From NCBI GenBank assembly GCA_003255025.1, contig QANY01008653.1, positions 302,054 to 366,053 of the forward strand: a stretch of 64,000 bases of DNA, given 5' to 3'. A program made the translations under genes and the position numbers. Positions 36,976-49,489 of this stretch are shown piece by piece. The stretch is from Datisca glomerata (lineage: Eukaryota; Streptophyta; Magnoliopsida; Cucurbitales; Datiscaceae). Position 1 is the first letter of the stretch; each line of letters begins with the position of its first letter. The notes beneath the pieces were generated by a model. It searched no databases and was not told where the DNA came from. It saw nothing but the letters and a program-made list of their open reading frames with translations.

Positions 36976-39659
36976 CCTTCAGATTGTTCCCAGACAAGGA
37001 ATAACCTTTGAGCCTTTATCACTAAGCTCGAAGGCGGGTAACATCACTTAACATATAATCTTGATAATGGGTTCGTCATCTTTATAACTCCAGGGAAGAC
37101 CCTTACAATTGTGGTCATTGGGTACGCCATCTTTATACTCAAGTGACGTCCCTCATAAACCATATTTACTATCATTCTACATTGACCTTATCATGCCGCG
37201 TAAGTGTCACCCCGAGCATGTCTTTTTAAGTGTCATGTGTATATTTTGATACTCCATTCGTGATGAGTTATCTTATGGTTTACAAATGGTTTTTAAAACT
37301 TAGTCAAAATGGATTTAGAATATCATAAGAGCCTATCATTTATAGCTACATACTCCAATTTGAACGGAAATTGAAATTTTCAAATTTAATAATAATAAAA
37401 AATCTCACCACACAAAATAAATCTTTCAAAAATAGCTACTCATCATTAAAAAATAAAAATTACATACAAAAGTAGATTAGAGAACATACAATTACAATAA
37501 TGATGAAAAAGATGATGTATCAATAAAATTCTTATATTTTTGCACAGACAACAAATGTGTCTTTGTTAAATTTACTTAGAAAAGTTGTATATTTGTTGTA
37601 ATTTTTTACTTAGAAATGTTTTCTGGTCTAACTTAAGCATTGGAGCTTATTCGACAAATACCCACGCTATTTTGTGTTTACACTGCTACTTGCCTTGAAG
37701 TTCTTTGTCAATTCCCTATGTTTTTTTTCCAAAATATAATAAGAGTGGTGATAAAACAATCCAAGTTAACGTATGATAAACTTAGGCTTAGATAAAACTT
37801 TAAGCCGGATCTAGCTTGTTAATTTAGTTTACAGATTAAACTATCATAGATATTCAAATAATAATTAGAAAAAAATAAATTAGCCAGTTAAGGTCTCTAA
37901 AAACCCGGTGCAATTACTGATCATCTCTAAAAAACTCGCTGCATCTCTAAATTAACAAAATACTGTCCAATGATAAAATGAAAAAGCAAAATACTGCCCA
38001 AAGTATATCATTGATGTACTTCTAGTAAGTTATTGAAGCAGAATGATTATGATATTCTTATACTAATTGAGTTATATCTATATACTACCCAAAATTTTTT
38101 AGTGAAAGACTAATTGTAAATAGTTGATTCACCTCATTGAAGTAATTTTTTATGACTTCACACATATATATATATATGTTCTTTTTAAAAAGTTAATATT
38201 ATACGCCTAGAAACTCGTTGGAAAATGTTGAAAAATTGTTCATAGTATTTTAATGATAAACTACTAATAACTTCAAGAGATTCTGCTCAATTTATTCCAG
38301 AAATCTAACTTTAAGCATTGGAGTTTCGGCAAATAAGAACACATGTTGGTCTCTAGATGTTAGCTAAATAAAAAAAACATTTATGAACTTTTTCTCACAC
38401 AAGATACAAAATATAATACATATGATAGACTTAGGCCTAGATAAACCTCTAAGCCGAATCAAGCTTGTTAATTTAGTTTATAAATTATAACATATGATAG
38501 ACTTAGCTAGGCCTAGATAAACCTCTAAGCCGAATCAAACTTGTTAATTTAATTCATAAATTATAACTTAGCTAGTTCAACTATTGGTCTACATGGTGCC
38601 GGTGCTTCTAATTCACCAAGAGTTTTGATTTCAAGTCTAGTCTCAAAGGTTAGACCTCTAACCAAATTCAACATACATCGAAATCCTTCCTTTCCCTCAT
38701 GTTTCCTTCTACCTGATGAGATGATCTTATTTTAGATATCTAAGCTATTGGAAAGTAATTTAATTACCCAAATTAGCTCAAATACAATGAAAGAGAAAAA
38801 ATAATTAATTTTAGGAACTCATTTGGTCAGCCCAAGTTGGCCAATATATATAGTCTACTGCTTTACCAAAACGAGGGATCGATTTAATTCATTCAACAAG
38901 GCCATTTTCAATTTCAGGGTTAAGTTAAGATTTCAGCTGAAAAAGTTAATTGAAATTAACCCAATTTTCCTAAGACTAAAAGATCAAAAAACTAAAAGGA
39001 GGAAACATGGCATGTGCTCTAACTTGCACGACAGTCGAGGTTTTTGTGATGTGATTTTGACGAGGAATCGCCACAAAAGCAGACTTATTTCTACCCGAAA
39101 TGGCTCACCCCTCCTTTTTTTCTCCCGGAAACTAACTCATCTATTATTAACGGTAGATGATGCTAATATTGATATTCAAATATTAATAAAATGGCTCCAC
39201 ATTTTTGTTCTTTTTTTTTCCGTATTTTTAGATAAAGTGTTGGTGATAAAAATCATTAGATATATTAGAACATTATAATCATATTGACATTTTTGTAGTA
39301 TTTTATCATTTAACTCAATTCAACATATTATTAAAATAAAATTAAAGAGTTGATAAAAAAACAAAAAAAATTAGTAGAAAATAAAAGAAAACATGTTATA
39401 AACATCATCAGAAATAAGCGAAAAACAAAATTTCATAACATTCTACTACCAAGTTGGAGTAAACTATACTTGGGTCCTTGAAAGCCAAACAATCTGTATC
39501 TCGATTATTTTCTCGATAAATGTAAGTGACAATAAAGTTCATCTGATCAATTAAATTTAAATATTAATGTCAAATAGTACGTCAATGTCAAGAGACCTTT
39601 CGAGATCAAGAACGAAGAAATTTAACCATATAAATAGAATTATTTTCCAACCATAGTTG
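36976..39659. other. intergenic with small tandem repeat, no gene
   Basis: AT-rich. A ~75-bp unit (GATAGACTTAGGCCTAGATAAACCTCTAAGCCG...) occurs once at 37772-37840 and twice in tandem at 38420-38568. The 151-codon frame at 38823-39278 has no recognisable domain and biased composition, and I do not call it. Confidence 0.5.
38420..38568. repeat. ~75-bp tandem pair (third copy at 37772)
   Basis: Two adjacent copies sharing CCTAGATAAACCTCTAAGCC, with a more diverged copy 650 bp upstream. Confidence 0.8.
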
Positions 39660-39825
39660 TTTCCATCTAACGATCAAACCATAAACAATCGCATTGGTAG
39701 TACTAGCCAACTCAAACTTGAATGCAAAACATACGTCAATATGAATAGCGAACAACCATTAACAAATCTTCTAGAGGAGAAAAAAACACCTCTACTCCAT
39801 CTATGTTCACCTTAACACAACCCGA
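39660..39825 (-). pseudogene. plant RNase H-like (retroelement) remnant
   Basis: The minus strand reads CVKVNIDG, the usual start of the RNase H-type domain found at the end of plant non-LTR polyproteins (catalytic D in N-x-D-G). After a one-base shift it reads FELASTTNAIVYGLI, matching the (E)-x-x-(T/S)-N-N-A-AE pattern in part. The second acidic residue region is altered and the frame is broken. A small dead piece; whether LINE or another class is unclear. Confidence 0.4.
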
Positions 39826-42390
39826 TATGGGACGATGTAAAAAAATTTCCAAGTTCTATGGGGATCTATAAGGACGGAATGTAACATAAAATTATTAAAG
39901 TGACAAAAGTTGCTCGATTAAACTCTGCATCGTTCCAATCTTAAGAGAGTATGTTTCACGAACTGAACGCCAAAACAATGCAAGAGCTTCAACAACGATT
40001 AGTTTCCTTATTTTGTTATTAATAATATTTGTAACATCTCTTGTATTGAGTTATGCTGAAATGTTTTTATTTTTTTTGTTGATTCTTTTCAATATTTTTT
40101 TATAAAATTATTAAGTTGAGTTAGATGAAAATGATGTTAAAGGTTAACATAGTCGAGATGTTGTAGTTTATCTCATAATTCCTTTCGGGTATGACCTTTA
40201 AAATATATAGTATGTGATGTTAATATTCAATTTCTCTAGATTGTTTAATTAAAAATAAACTATTTAGATTAGTGAACACGAAATAGAAAATAAAAAGGAT
40301 ATATATATTTTTTATTTTGACGGAATTGGACCATTAACCGGTCTAAATCAAACTTGATTATACGAAGAAGATGGGATTCTTTTTATCAATGAAAAAGACA
40401 ACATTATTATAGTTTTGGCAAAAATATAGAAAAGGTTAAAGCCTCCTTCTGTAATTTTTTTTGCTCTTTTTTTTCCAAAGACAGAATTAGTAATTTCTGG
40501 CTCCTCTCCATCTTCAAAAAATAGACAGCTATTCATTTGCCAAAAAGAGCATAGTGGTCGTTGTCCATGATATGTCGTACTCATGAATTTCTCTGTAATT
40601 GTTTTGAATATAACGTATTGTGAAATCATTAATTATTATATTGATTTAATGGTATCCTTCAAAGCTACTTGTTCTGTTTGGCTCCATTGTTTCCTGTTTA
40701 CTTAAAGGCTAAGACTAGGAAGGTTACCCATACTATCGTGTGTGGATCGTTGAATTGTTCCTTCAACTTCGTTTGGCTGTAGAGATCAGACAATATAAAG
40801 ACTGGACAGTACATTTTAGATCAGTTTTATATAATTATTTTGAAATTTTTTAAAGAAAAAAATTGATTTCGTTTCACTTTAAATTAATATAGAGAAAAAT
40901 AATCCAACTAGTCAAATCGAAAAACAGTGATTAGTGGCATATTTGGCTTAACTAGGAAGACAAATTGTCCATAAAGAAGCGCAAGAATAACACTCACAAA
41001 ATGTCCTTATGCTTGCCCTCTTGCCTTTTAATTCTAGATAGTGTTATTATTTTAAAAAGACTTGGGTATTATAAAAAAGATCACCATCGAATTGTTTCGG
41101 CTTTTGTGTAATTTATTGGAAGTAATATTATGGTTTTTAAATAAAATTATTGGTGATGAAAACCAATAATGAAGAATTTTTAAAAAAATGTCTACTACAA
41201 ACATAAAAAAACATGAAAGAATAAAAAATAAGAGTCTGCCCACCATCATTTATAAGTAATGATACTGGGACTTCTAGACATTAAGAATTTTGTAAACTGA
41301 TTACTATATTAATAAATATGATTGACAACAAAATTCTGAATCTATCCGTTTCAAAAGACGCCTGCTAGGAAGATATTATGTTTAAGTTCTATTTTGGTTG
41401 GTGTATACACAATTGCCATGAAAAGTACTTTACCCCAAAAGTTTATTTGATTTTGATACCTTGTCCTGTTAAATGTTAATATGATCTACACCATTAAATA
41501 AAAAAATTAACGGTGTACATCACCTCAAAAGAAAAATCAAAGAAAAAAAAGTGTAGATTCTTTTTTGAAAACTAACATATGCCATTGATTTTTAAACAAA
41601 TGGATCAGATAGGATGCTCTCCTATTTGACTGAATAGTAGAGAACAAAATTATTGGTGATTTCCAATTCAAATATTCGTATTTGAAGAAAATTGTACTAA
41701 CCTTGACTGTGATGATCTAAATTAAACTATTATCTATAAAAAATCTAAAGTGAAATTTATTTGAAAATTGCGAAAATGAAATAAATGAAATAGATAATAT
41801 ACAAAGACATTTTCTTTTCTCCTCGAATTTTCTATTATATTTCTCTTCACATTTATTTGTCAGACTAATAACAAGGACAAGTTGTCAAACTGTATTTAGC
41901 ATCACAGTCAGGAATTTGTTTTGTTAAAAATATCTACATTTTAAAATTTATAAAATTAAATATAGAAAGGAGAATAGAGGGAATAAAAGAATAACAGCTG
42001 GAAATAGTGGGTGAGGATAGCACCACACCCAAAATATCTAAACTGTTTTGAGTAAATCTACAGTAAATATTCCCTGCAACATAACCTACAGTACTTATAT
42101 CTGTCCCCTCATCTTAACCGTTTATCTTGCTCTTTCTTGTGAACTAGATTCAAATCAACACACAAGATCTTCTCAGATTCAAGAAAAAGATTTGGAGGCA
42201 ATTGGAAAGTCTTCTGGCGACTTTACTCCTTTCCATTTGGGCCACAAGAATATGATTTTAATTTGAAGGTGTCCATATAATATACTACCAGCGTGTACGG
42301 TTGTTTCACCGCTTAACTCGCTATCAACAGCAGCTCAACCCCTCCATTGTGCACGTCAAAGTATCACCTATAACCTTTCCAAAATCTCCA
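39826..42390. other. intergenic, no gene recognised
   Basis: AT-rich upstream region of the desaturase. A 93-codon minus-strand frame at 40348-40629 has no recognisable domain. Confidence 0.5.
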
Positions 42391-42398
42391 TAAATATA
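42391..42398 (+). promoter_or_regulatory. possible TATA box of desaturase
   Basis: TAAATATATA in CCATAAATATATACTCC lies about 240 bp before the ATG, allowing a 5' leader of ~200 bp. Position only; no transcript evidence. Confidence 0.35.
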
Positions 42399-42628
42399 TA
42401 CTCCGAATCAGGAGAAATTGGAAAAAAGAGAAAAAAGTTGAAGGAAAACCAAAACAAACCAAAGATCCCGGTAATGGGGTTTTGTTTTTTATGAAAAGAA
42501 ACGAACCCATTAAGAAAGCAAGAAACTTTTTTAAGGATTTCTCTGTTTGATTTCTGTTTTGGTATTTCTTCTTCTTCAATCTCTAAAAATCTCATCCTTG
42601 ATTGCCCATTTTTGTTTTGAGGCCAAAG

Positions 42629-43972
42629 ATGGAATCGGAGAAGAAGTACATTACGTCGGAGGAGCTTAAGCAGCACAACAAGCCGGGGGATTTGTGGATC
42701 TCAATCCAGGGTAAAGTTTACAATGTTTCCAAATGGGTTAACGATCACCCAGGAGGAGATGAGCCTCTGCTGAAATTAGCCGGTCAAGATGTCACCGACG
42801 CATTCGTGGCTTACCATCCCGGCACAGCATGGAAGTACCTTGACAAACTCTTCACCGGCTTATATCTGCAAGATTTCAAGGTATCCGATGTATCCAAGGA
42901 TTATAGGAAACTCCATTCTGAGTTTTCAAAACAGGGTTTGTTTGAGAAAAAGGGGCATGGAGTCATGTTCTCTTTCATAAGCGTTGCGATTATGTTTTTC
43001 TTTGTTGTGTATGGGGTTATGAGGTCTGAGAGTGTGCTAGTCCATTTGGGTTGTGGTATGTTATTGGGATTTCTCTGGATTCAAAGTGCTTATGTGGGTC
43101 ATGATTCTGGGCATTACCAAGTAATGGTAAGCCCTAAATTCAACAAAATTGCCCAAATTCTTGCAGGAAATTGTCTAACTGGAATCAGCATTGCTTGGTG
43201 GAAATGGACTCACAATGCCCACCACATCGCCTGCAATAGCCTAGACCATGACCCTGATCTTCAACATATTCCTGTCTTTGCAGTCTCAACTCACCTATTT
43301 GATTCAATAACCTCTGTTTTCTACGGGAGGAAGTTGACATTCGATCCATTGGCCAGATTACTGGTCAGTTACCAGCATTTAACATTCTATCCAGTAATGT
43401 GTGTTGCAAGGGTAAACCTTTATTTACAGACATTGTTGCTGCTGTTCTCAAAGAGGAAAATTCCTGATAGAGCCATGAATATAATTGGAATCTTAGTTTT
43501 CTGGACATGGTTTCCTCTTCTTGTCTCATGCCTGCCTAATTGGAGCGAGAGGGTAATGTTTGTTTTAGCTAGCTTTGCAGTAACAGCAATCCAACATGTT
43601 CAATTCTGTTTGAACCATTTCTCCGCAAATGTTTATCTGGGAGCTCCAAATGGCAATGATTGGTTTGAGAAGCAAACAAGTGGGACATTGGACATTTCTT
43701 GCTCATCTTGGATGGATTGGTTCTATGGAGGATTACAATTCCAGCTTGAGCATCATTTGTTCCCAAGGCTGCCTCGTTGCCAACTGAGGAAGGTGGCTCC
43801 TGTGGTGAGAGAGTTATGCAAGAAACATGATCTTCCTTACAGGAGTTTGTCATTCTGGGAGGCTAATGTGTCTACAATTAGAACAATGAGAATGGCCGCC
43901 ATGCAGGCTAGGGATGTTACCAACCCTTTGCCTAAGAATTTGGTCTGGGAAGCTGTCAATACTCATGGTTGA
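42629..43972 (+). CDS. SLD: sphingolipid delta-8 (E/Z) desaturase
   Basis: A 447-residue, single-exon protein fused as in all plant delta-8 sphingolipid desaturases: an N-terminal cytochrome b5 domain (haem ligands in HPGG at 40-43 and H63) and a membrane desaturase domain. The three histidine boxes are intact: HDSGH 158-162, HNAHH 195-199 and QLEHH 372-376; the Q replacing H in the third box is diagnostic of b5-fusion front-end desaturases. Hydrophobic segments at about 112-130, 137-156, 283-301 and 307-325 anchor it in the ER. It introduces the delta-8 double bond into the long-chain base of ceramides and glucosylceramides. I chose the ATG at 42629; the frame is open nine codons further upstream but has no ATG there. 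The E/Z product ratio cannot be read from sequence. Confidence 0.96.
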   Translation: MESEKKYITSEELKQHNKPGDLWISIQGKVYNVSKWVNDHPGGDEPLLKLAGQDVTDAFVAYHPGTAWKYLDKLFTGLYLQDFKVSDVSKDYRKLHSEFSKQGLFEKKGHGVMFSFISVAIMFFFVVYGVMRSESVLVHLGCGMLLGFLWIQSAYVGHDSGHYQVMVSPKFNKIAQILAGNCLTGISIAWWKWTHNAHHIACNSLDHDPDLQHIPVFAVSTHLFDSITSVFYGRKLTFDPLARLLVSYQHLTFYPVMCVARVNLYLQTLLLLFSKRKIPDRAMNIIGILVFWTWFPLLVSCLPNWSERVMFVLASFAVTAIQHVQFCLNHFSANVYLGAPNGNDWFEKQTSGTLDISCSSWMDWFYGGLQFQLEHHLFPRLPRCQLRKVAPVVRELCKKHDLPYRSLSFWEANVSTIRTMRMAAMQARDVTNPLPKNLVWEAVNTHG

Positions 43973-44785
43973 TCAATCAAATTTCAGAAAAGCTAATCAA
44001 GTTTTTTTTTCCTGAATTTTTTTTCTTAATGCAAACAGGTTATTTCCCTTTGTTTTTTTCTTTGGGTTTAATGAGTGTGGGGCACTTGGGAAGACGTTGT
44101 TGTTTTTATCTCTTGGATGCTTCCCAACCCAAACTACAATCTCTTAGTCTGACCATATTTACACAGGCTCTGCATATATATGGTTGAGATATTTTGCCGT
44201 TTATAGTTCTTTTATTTTGATATGTTTTTATCACAACGTGCAATGCAAAGTTGACTGAGTTTATATCATGTTAGACATGATTAATAAATGTTTCATTGTT
44301 AGTTGACTTCTCTTTATATGACGATCTACATAGTACCTTGTAGTGGATGTTGAAAAAGATGCCGATGCCAACGTCTTGTTTGGTTTTGAATTGTCTGTAG
44401 CAGCCAATCCAAAATGAGAACACAAGTGTTGGTTGATAGTGCATAATATTCATGCTCTGTTGACTGTTATGCACATCAAATAAAGGAGTTTTTAGAACTC
44501 AGTATCTATCAACGTCGTCTCTTATACCTCTTGCCTTTTCAATGATGTTTCGTTTCTTGCAAATGCCCAACTCGCATTCACATTTCTCGTACCTAAATTG
44601 GCACTGACACGGTCTGCAGCAGCTCCAACTCATATATTGTGAAAATCCCTCATGATGTTAGAGAAAGCTGGAGGTCTAATGTACTTCATAAAAGAAAATG
44701 TTTGCTATTACATAACCAAATAGTAATTCTCAATAAATAATTAGCTGAGCATACAATCCAATAGGACTGTCAGACGAAAAGGAGG

Positions 44786-45256
44786 ATGGCAAACGGTCAC
44801 TCGAAGAAAACACGAACACCAGTTTCTTCTTCTTTCCCACAGGTGGAACAAACAGAAATAAACATGAGCACCTCGCCGGCACAGGCTGGATTCGAAAGCC
44901 AAAAAATTCTTAAATTATTGATCTTCGAGGCACAAGAACCAGACATATATCCCAATATGATCTTCACTACACCTCTGGTTCTAACCAGTTTGTTCTGTAC
45001 CTCCCAAATATGTCCAAGATCCTACAGTTCCACCGCCCTAATTCGTAAATGTACAAGCTTTTCCTCCCGAAATGCTGGAAACTTTTTTGACCTTCACACT
45101 GGAACTAAATTCACCTTCAGACAATGTGAATCACACGTCCAACAATGGGCTCGGATTCCGAACCATTTGCTTCTTAGAATTGGGAATTTGATAACAAATG
45201 TGGAGTTGGCATCATTCTGTCTACCAGAGTTTTCAACATTTTTGTTAAAAAAATAA
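44786..45256 (+). CDS. unrecognised 156-codon frame
   Basis: Starts MANGHSKKTRTP and ends with KK. No domain, signal peptide or clear hydrophobic segment. The composition is ordinary and the sequence here is less AT-rich than its neighbourhood, which is why it is listed. The opposite strand is also partly open (CSTCGKEEETG-type frame), so either could be a decayed gene. I cannot assign a function and think a pseudogene or chance frame is likelier than a working gene. Confidence 0.2.
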   Translation: MANGHSKKTRTPVSSSFPQVEQTEINMSTSPAQAGFESQKILKLLIFEAQEPDIYPNMIFTTPLVLTSLFCTSQICPRSYSSTALIRKCTSFSSRNAGNFFDLHTGTKFTFRQCESHVQQWARIPNHLLLRIGNLITNVELASFCLPEFSTFLLKK

Positions 45257-46037
45257 ATTTTTGATGATTTTTATAGTTTGAGCGATAAAGTTTATTTTTC
45301 TTATTATTTTTTATTTTTATTTAAATTAGATTTTTTGTCGAAATTAGATCGTTTTATTAAAAAAATTATTAATCTAAATTAAAAGAGTGAAACAAACAAT
45401 TTTGGAAATTTTGTGCACATACCCATTTTATAATTTGCACATTTCCTCAAAAATAATTTTTAATAACTAGTTGACACAAATTTGTATCGCACTTTCTAAT
45501 GGTTGAGGAAATTTCTTTCATATATATAGATTAACAAAACAACAAAAAATTGAAGGACTATTCTTTAGGCAACATGCTTGTTTAGTTGTTTTCTCATTTC
45601 CCCCTCACCCGATTATTTTCCGGGTCATCATTAAAATCAAAGAAAAATAATGATTACATAACTCAAACCAATAATCTTCTCGGTATAAATTTCGACACTT
45701 AATTAATTGCCACAACTTATTTTATCTACTCAACCACTTTCTAAACAACAAATATTCAAAGGGAGCGGAAAAAAAGGAAATGGAATTAGGCCTAGATGCT
45801 AAGCATACAAGTGTTCTTGTAGCCTAGGAATAGGAAGAATCTAATCCAATGGCAAATCATAGTTTACCTTTTTATTAGAACTGAAGAAGAATCTACGAGT
45901 GACACTTGTGGGGACATTTTCAAGACTATATCTCTTAACTGTTTTGATAGCTAAGTATAGGGCCATACTTCTAACCTAGCTATTTTCTTAACTCCCTTTC
46001 ATATATTTGCGTTATAGAACAAGAATAAACCAATACA

Positions 46038-46505
46038 TTAGGAATACGTTTTTATTTCCTTTTCCCCCTCTGAGTCATTGACTCGTGATGTTCTTATTCT
46101 ATTATCAAGAATCATAGACTCGTTATTCGGATGCCTTGTTGATTCAATTGGTGTGAAAGAATTGAGATTTGAGAATTTTGAGATTGGAGTGTTGAAGTCT
46201 TCTCTAACCATCTTCGAGATTTGAATTTGTCGGATATATAAAAAATAATTTTTGTAATCTATGAAGCTTGAGGTTTGCCTTGCGACTTCAAGATAACAAA
46301 AGTCAACTCTTCCACAAATTCTTTTTATGTCGGAATTCTGGGATGAGATCTGCAACCCCATGAAATGAAAACCCATTTCATCAATCAACTGTTTCTTCTT
46401 TCTAATGGAACAGAAGCTGAAACGAAGAAACAGTGATGAACGACAGAGGAGGCCCCTGCCCTGGCAGAGGGAAAAAAGTAGAGCACTTTTTATCCCAATT
46501 CCCAA
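46038..46505 (-). CDS. unrecognised 155-codon frame
   Basis: Frame upstream of a long AT-rich stretch, 375 bp from the stop of the RING gene and on the same strand. The C-terminal half is polar (NDSEGEKEIK). No domain that I recognise and no good reason to prefer it over chance; it could also be read-through or an old exon. Confidence 0.15.
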   Translation of the reverse strand: MGIGIKSALLFSLCQGRGLLCRSSLFLRFSFCSIRKKKQLIDEMGFHFMGLQISSQNSDIKRICGRVDFCYLEVARQTSSFIDYKNYFLYIRQIQISKMVREDFNTPISKFSNLNSFTPIESTRHPNNESMILDNRIRTSRVNDSEGEKEIKTYS

Positions 46506-46879
46506 TCAATGTTGGAATTCACGAGGACCCAGATCATAGTCAAAGACCGTTCCTCAAGAAACTTCTGACTGTCTAATCTTCTTCTTCTTTTTGTCTTTTG
46601 ATAATTTAAAAAACTATGCATACTCCAAAATTTGGTGAACAGTTAGCAGTAAGTGGTCACTGTATTAGCATGAAATGTCCGACAAATTGGATGCAGATCA
46701 TGATTAAATCAAACAAATCCATTTTTCTTCTATATCATAACACATAACAAAAGTCTCTTAATTCCTCTAAACTCCAGTTTTGCATTTCCAATTCAATTCC
46801 CAACACTCCTACCCCTACAATTCAAAAACAGATCCAAAAATAAAACTAAACTCTTAAATCCCACCAAACAGAGTTAATA

Positions 46880-47467
46880 TCACCTCCTCCTACGATCAGC
46901 TGCGTATTGGGCGAGCGGCACGACCTCTTGCAATGGTGTAGAAAGAGGAGTGGGCATCGGCGAGTTCCGACAGACAGGACAAGACCCATTAAGCTTCAAC
47001 CAAGGGTCGATGCAGCAGAGGTGAAAGTGATGTCGACATTCGGGCATCATCCGCAGCATCTCTGAGTCCTTGTACTCGCACAAACAGATCGAACACGTCG
47101 TATTTGTGTTACTCACGATCATCTCCTTCGAGAAGGGGAATTTCGGGTACGTATTAATGACGAACTGACTAAGACCCACGACGGAGTTTTCTTCATCTCG
47201 ATCTGGGTTGTCGTCGTCTTCGGCTACAAAGATAATACGAGGTAGAATTATACCGTCGGAAATAGGGTTTGTGGCGTTAGGTTGGTCGGGGTTTGAGGAA
47301 CGGAAGCGAGAGCGAGATGTGCGGCAGCAGATGTAGGAGACAAGGAGAAGAGTGGAGAGGATGACAAGAAACCCGAGGGCTATTGCGATGGAATAGCCAA
47401 GACCAAGGTTGGTGAGATAATTGGTGGAAGAGGAAGATGAAGTGGTTGCGGCGGAGGGGGAGGACAT
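46880..47467 (-). CDS. ATL-type RING-H2 E3 ubiquitin ligase
   Basis: A 195-residue single-exon protein with the ATL layout: Ser/Thr-rich N-terminus, one transmembrane helix (about 24-47, GYSIAIALGFLVILSTLLLV), basic stretch, GLD-like motif reduced to GLS (98-100) followed by Q-x-V-I-x-x-Y-P-K-F, and a RING-H2 domain. Zinc ligands are C125, C128, C144, H146, H149, C152, C163 and C166, with the ATL-typical IDPWL before the last pair and P at 164. ATL proteins recruit E2 enzymes from endomembranes or plasma membrane to ubiquitinate targets, often in defence or carbon/nitrogen signalling. Closest in layout to the short ATL67-like group. The start is the first ATG after an upstream pyrimidine-poor leader; no other long frame competes. 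Confidence 0.93.
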   Translation of the reverse strand: MSSPSAATTSSSSSTNYLTNLGLGYSIAIALGFLVILSTLLLVSYICCRTSRSRFRSSNPDQPNATNPISDGIILPRIIFVAEDDDNPDRDEENSVVGLSQFVINTYPKFPFSKEMIVSNTNTTCSICLCEYKDSEMLRMMPECRHHFHLCCIDPWLKLNGSCPVCRNSPMPTPLSTPLQEVVPLAQYAADRRRR

Positions 47468-48685
47468 TGGGAAAGGGAGGAGGAGGAGGAGGGGTTATAG
47501 CCATGAGTTGGGGAGGGGGAGATGAGAGGGAATTAGGGGAGTTTTTTTTTTTTTTTTTTGGAGAGGTGGGTGGGAATCACAGCTGCTGCATTTAATACAG
47601 GGGTTTTTGGAAACTGAAAGAGGAGGCAAATAATTTTTAGAAGTGAGGAAAAATTGTGGGCTTGAATGTGACTAATGGGCTTCCGATTTGTATTTGTAAA
47701 CTTTATTAGATTTTGGGTCAGAAGAATAGGTCATTTAAAAAAATGATAAGAAATAAAATAGAACTAAAAAATAGTCATCGTAATTTAAAAAAAAATGAAA
47801 ATTCAGCGCCAAACATCATTCTCTACCGACACGCACCGAAATTTTGATTTTTTATCTAAAAAAATTTTTATCTAAAAAATTTTTATAAAATATATTAGAA
47901 TTATCACACATAAATATATTGTGTATATTTAATAAACTATTAAAATTTGATGCAAGTACTGCACGTGGGAGGAAAATTTTATGGCATGTGAATGTCTGTC
48001 TTTCTTAAAATTACGCCAGATATCTATTTTTAATGTTTTTTACACTTGAGACATTTTTTGATGATTTTTTATAAAAACTTATCTATTTAGTAACATTATT
48101 ATTAGATTTTCACTCAAAATGGGCTTTGCATGCAATTATTCATGTGGAAATTACAGAATATGATAAGTTTGGGTACTCACTTAAATGAATGGCCATAAAC
48201 TAAATAAATGGTAAATATGTCCGGTTTTATAAGTATAATTTTTCTAAAATTTAATATTTCCATTTTTATCCTTTTTAAATGCCTCAAATCAGTTTTTGAA
48301 AAATCATCAGATAATTGTTCCTCCCTCTCTTTCATATGCTTAGTTCGTTCGTCAGTTGGAACATGCAATTCTTACATCGTTGAATTCTCCGTCATTGATT
48401 TTGGTTTTCATAATTTCATCATCAACATTAGAGCTTCGAAAAAATCTGCGAACCCGATTTTGTTCAGCGAGCTCGATTTCATTCAACAATGACCTTCGTT
48501 TTGTCTAGTTTCCCTCTGCGTTTTAGGTTCCCCTGTTCGTATTACAGCGGCCTTCATTCATGCTAGCTGCGATCTGGGTTTAGGGTTATACTCAAGCAAA
48601 GAGTTCAGGATTGATTCGAGTGTTTGGATCTCTAGGATTTGCGATTGATTTAGCTCAATTGATGTGATTTAGTTTGCTTGAAGCA
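47468..48685. other. promoter side of RING gene, no other gene
   Basis: A T run at 47541-47560 lies in the 5' leader or promoter of the minus-strand RING gene. The rest is AT-rich. Frames on both strands at 48177-48492 overlap each other and show no domain. Confidence 0.5.
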
Positions 48686-49489
48686 TGTACATGGGTGAAC
48701 CCCCGTCATTCACATAGTTAACCGCTATAACTTTGACTCTCCTATGAATTACTATCAAGTGTCAGTTTTGACTTTTCAACGTGATTGCTCGATCCACGCC
48801 AGCGAAGTGTAACTTGTATATTTTGTTATTTTTATGTATTCATTCATATCATTGTAACCACTAAGTCAAAGTGACAAAGACTTAAGTGGATCACTTACTG
48901 GGAAACATATATGGGGGCTGTGGTCTTGTATGATTTAGACGAGGCTCGCTATACTGAAAAGTATATCCATTCACTAGTATGGCCTCTTTGAGGACTATGG
49001 ATGTGCCGTCTTCCCATTGCAAGAACTGACTTAGTTGTTAGGATATCCCTCGGGAGGGGTCCCGAACGAAGATCGTCTATCACATCACTATAGTGGGACC
49101 ATAATTTATAATTATGACAAATGATGACTGGACGTTCCCACCTCAACAAGCTTGTTGAAGTGTCATTATGTAGGGTCCACTGCCAATTAGACATTAATTA
49201 ATTGGAGTGGAACCTGCATGGAAGCTTCTCTATAAATAGAGATCTTCCTTTCATTGTAAAGGACTTTAGATACGTTTGACATTTAGTAGACTTGGAGAGT
49301 TCTCTTTGAATTCCTCCTCCAAGAGTATTTTGTCACCTTCCATGGGATGGCTCAAAGTGCACGTCCTTCACCCTTCAAATCTCAACCTCTACATTCCCAA
49401 ACTATATTTGTCTTTTATTATGACTAGATCACAAGTGTAATTGTACTCACGTGACGTCACGGTCACACCCTCTTAGCTCTTGAACATTT
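48686..49489 (+). repeat. left LTR of large gypsy-type element
   Basis: Aligned along its length with 62701-63498 (for example CCCGTCATTCACAT, AACTTTGACTCTCCTATGAA, GACTGGACGTT, TTATTATGACTAGATCA, CACGTGACGTCAC versus CATGTGACGTCAC). The pair shows roughly one change per eight to ten bases by eye, indicating an old insertion. Confidence 0.85.
49231..49236 (+). promoter_or_regulatory. LTR TATA box
   Basis: TATAAATAGAGATC in the left LTR is a clean TATA box; the right LTR reads ATTAATAGAGATC at this position. Confidence 0.65.

Larger units (their letters stand above)
43973..46879. other. intergenic between desaturase and RING gene
   Basis: Apart from two medium frames described separately, AT-rich sequence without recognisable features. 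The first ~250 bp are the likely 3' UTR of the desaturase. Confidence 0.5.

Noticed and set aside
38823..39278. 151-codon plus-strand frame
   Set aside because: AT-rich composition, no domain, no supporting neighbour or promoter feature.
42602..42628. Longer N-terminus for the desaturase
   Set aside because: The upstream extension begins at TTG and has no ATG; the family starts with MESEKKY-like residues just before the cytochrome b5 domain.
48177..48492. Overlapping frames on both strands near the left LTR
   Set aside because: Neither has a domain; they are mirror readings of the same AT-rich sequence.
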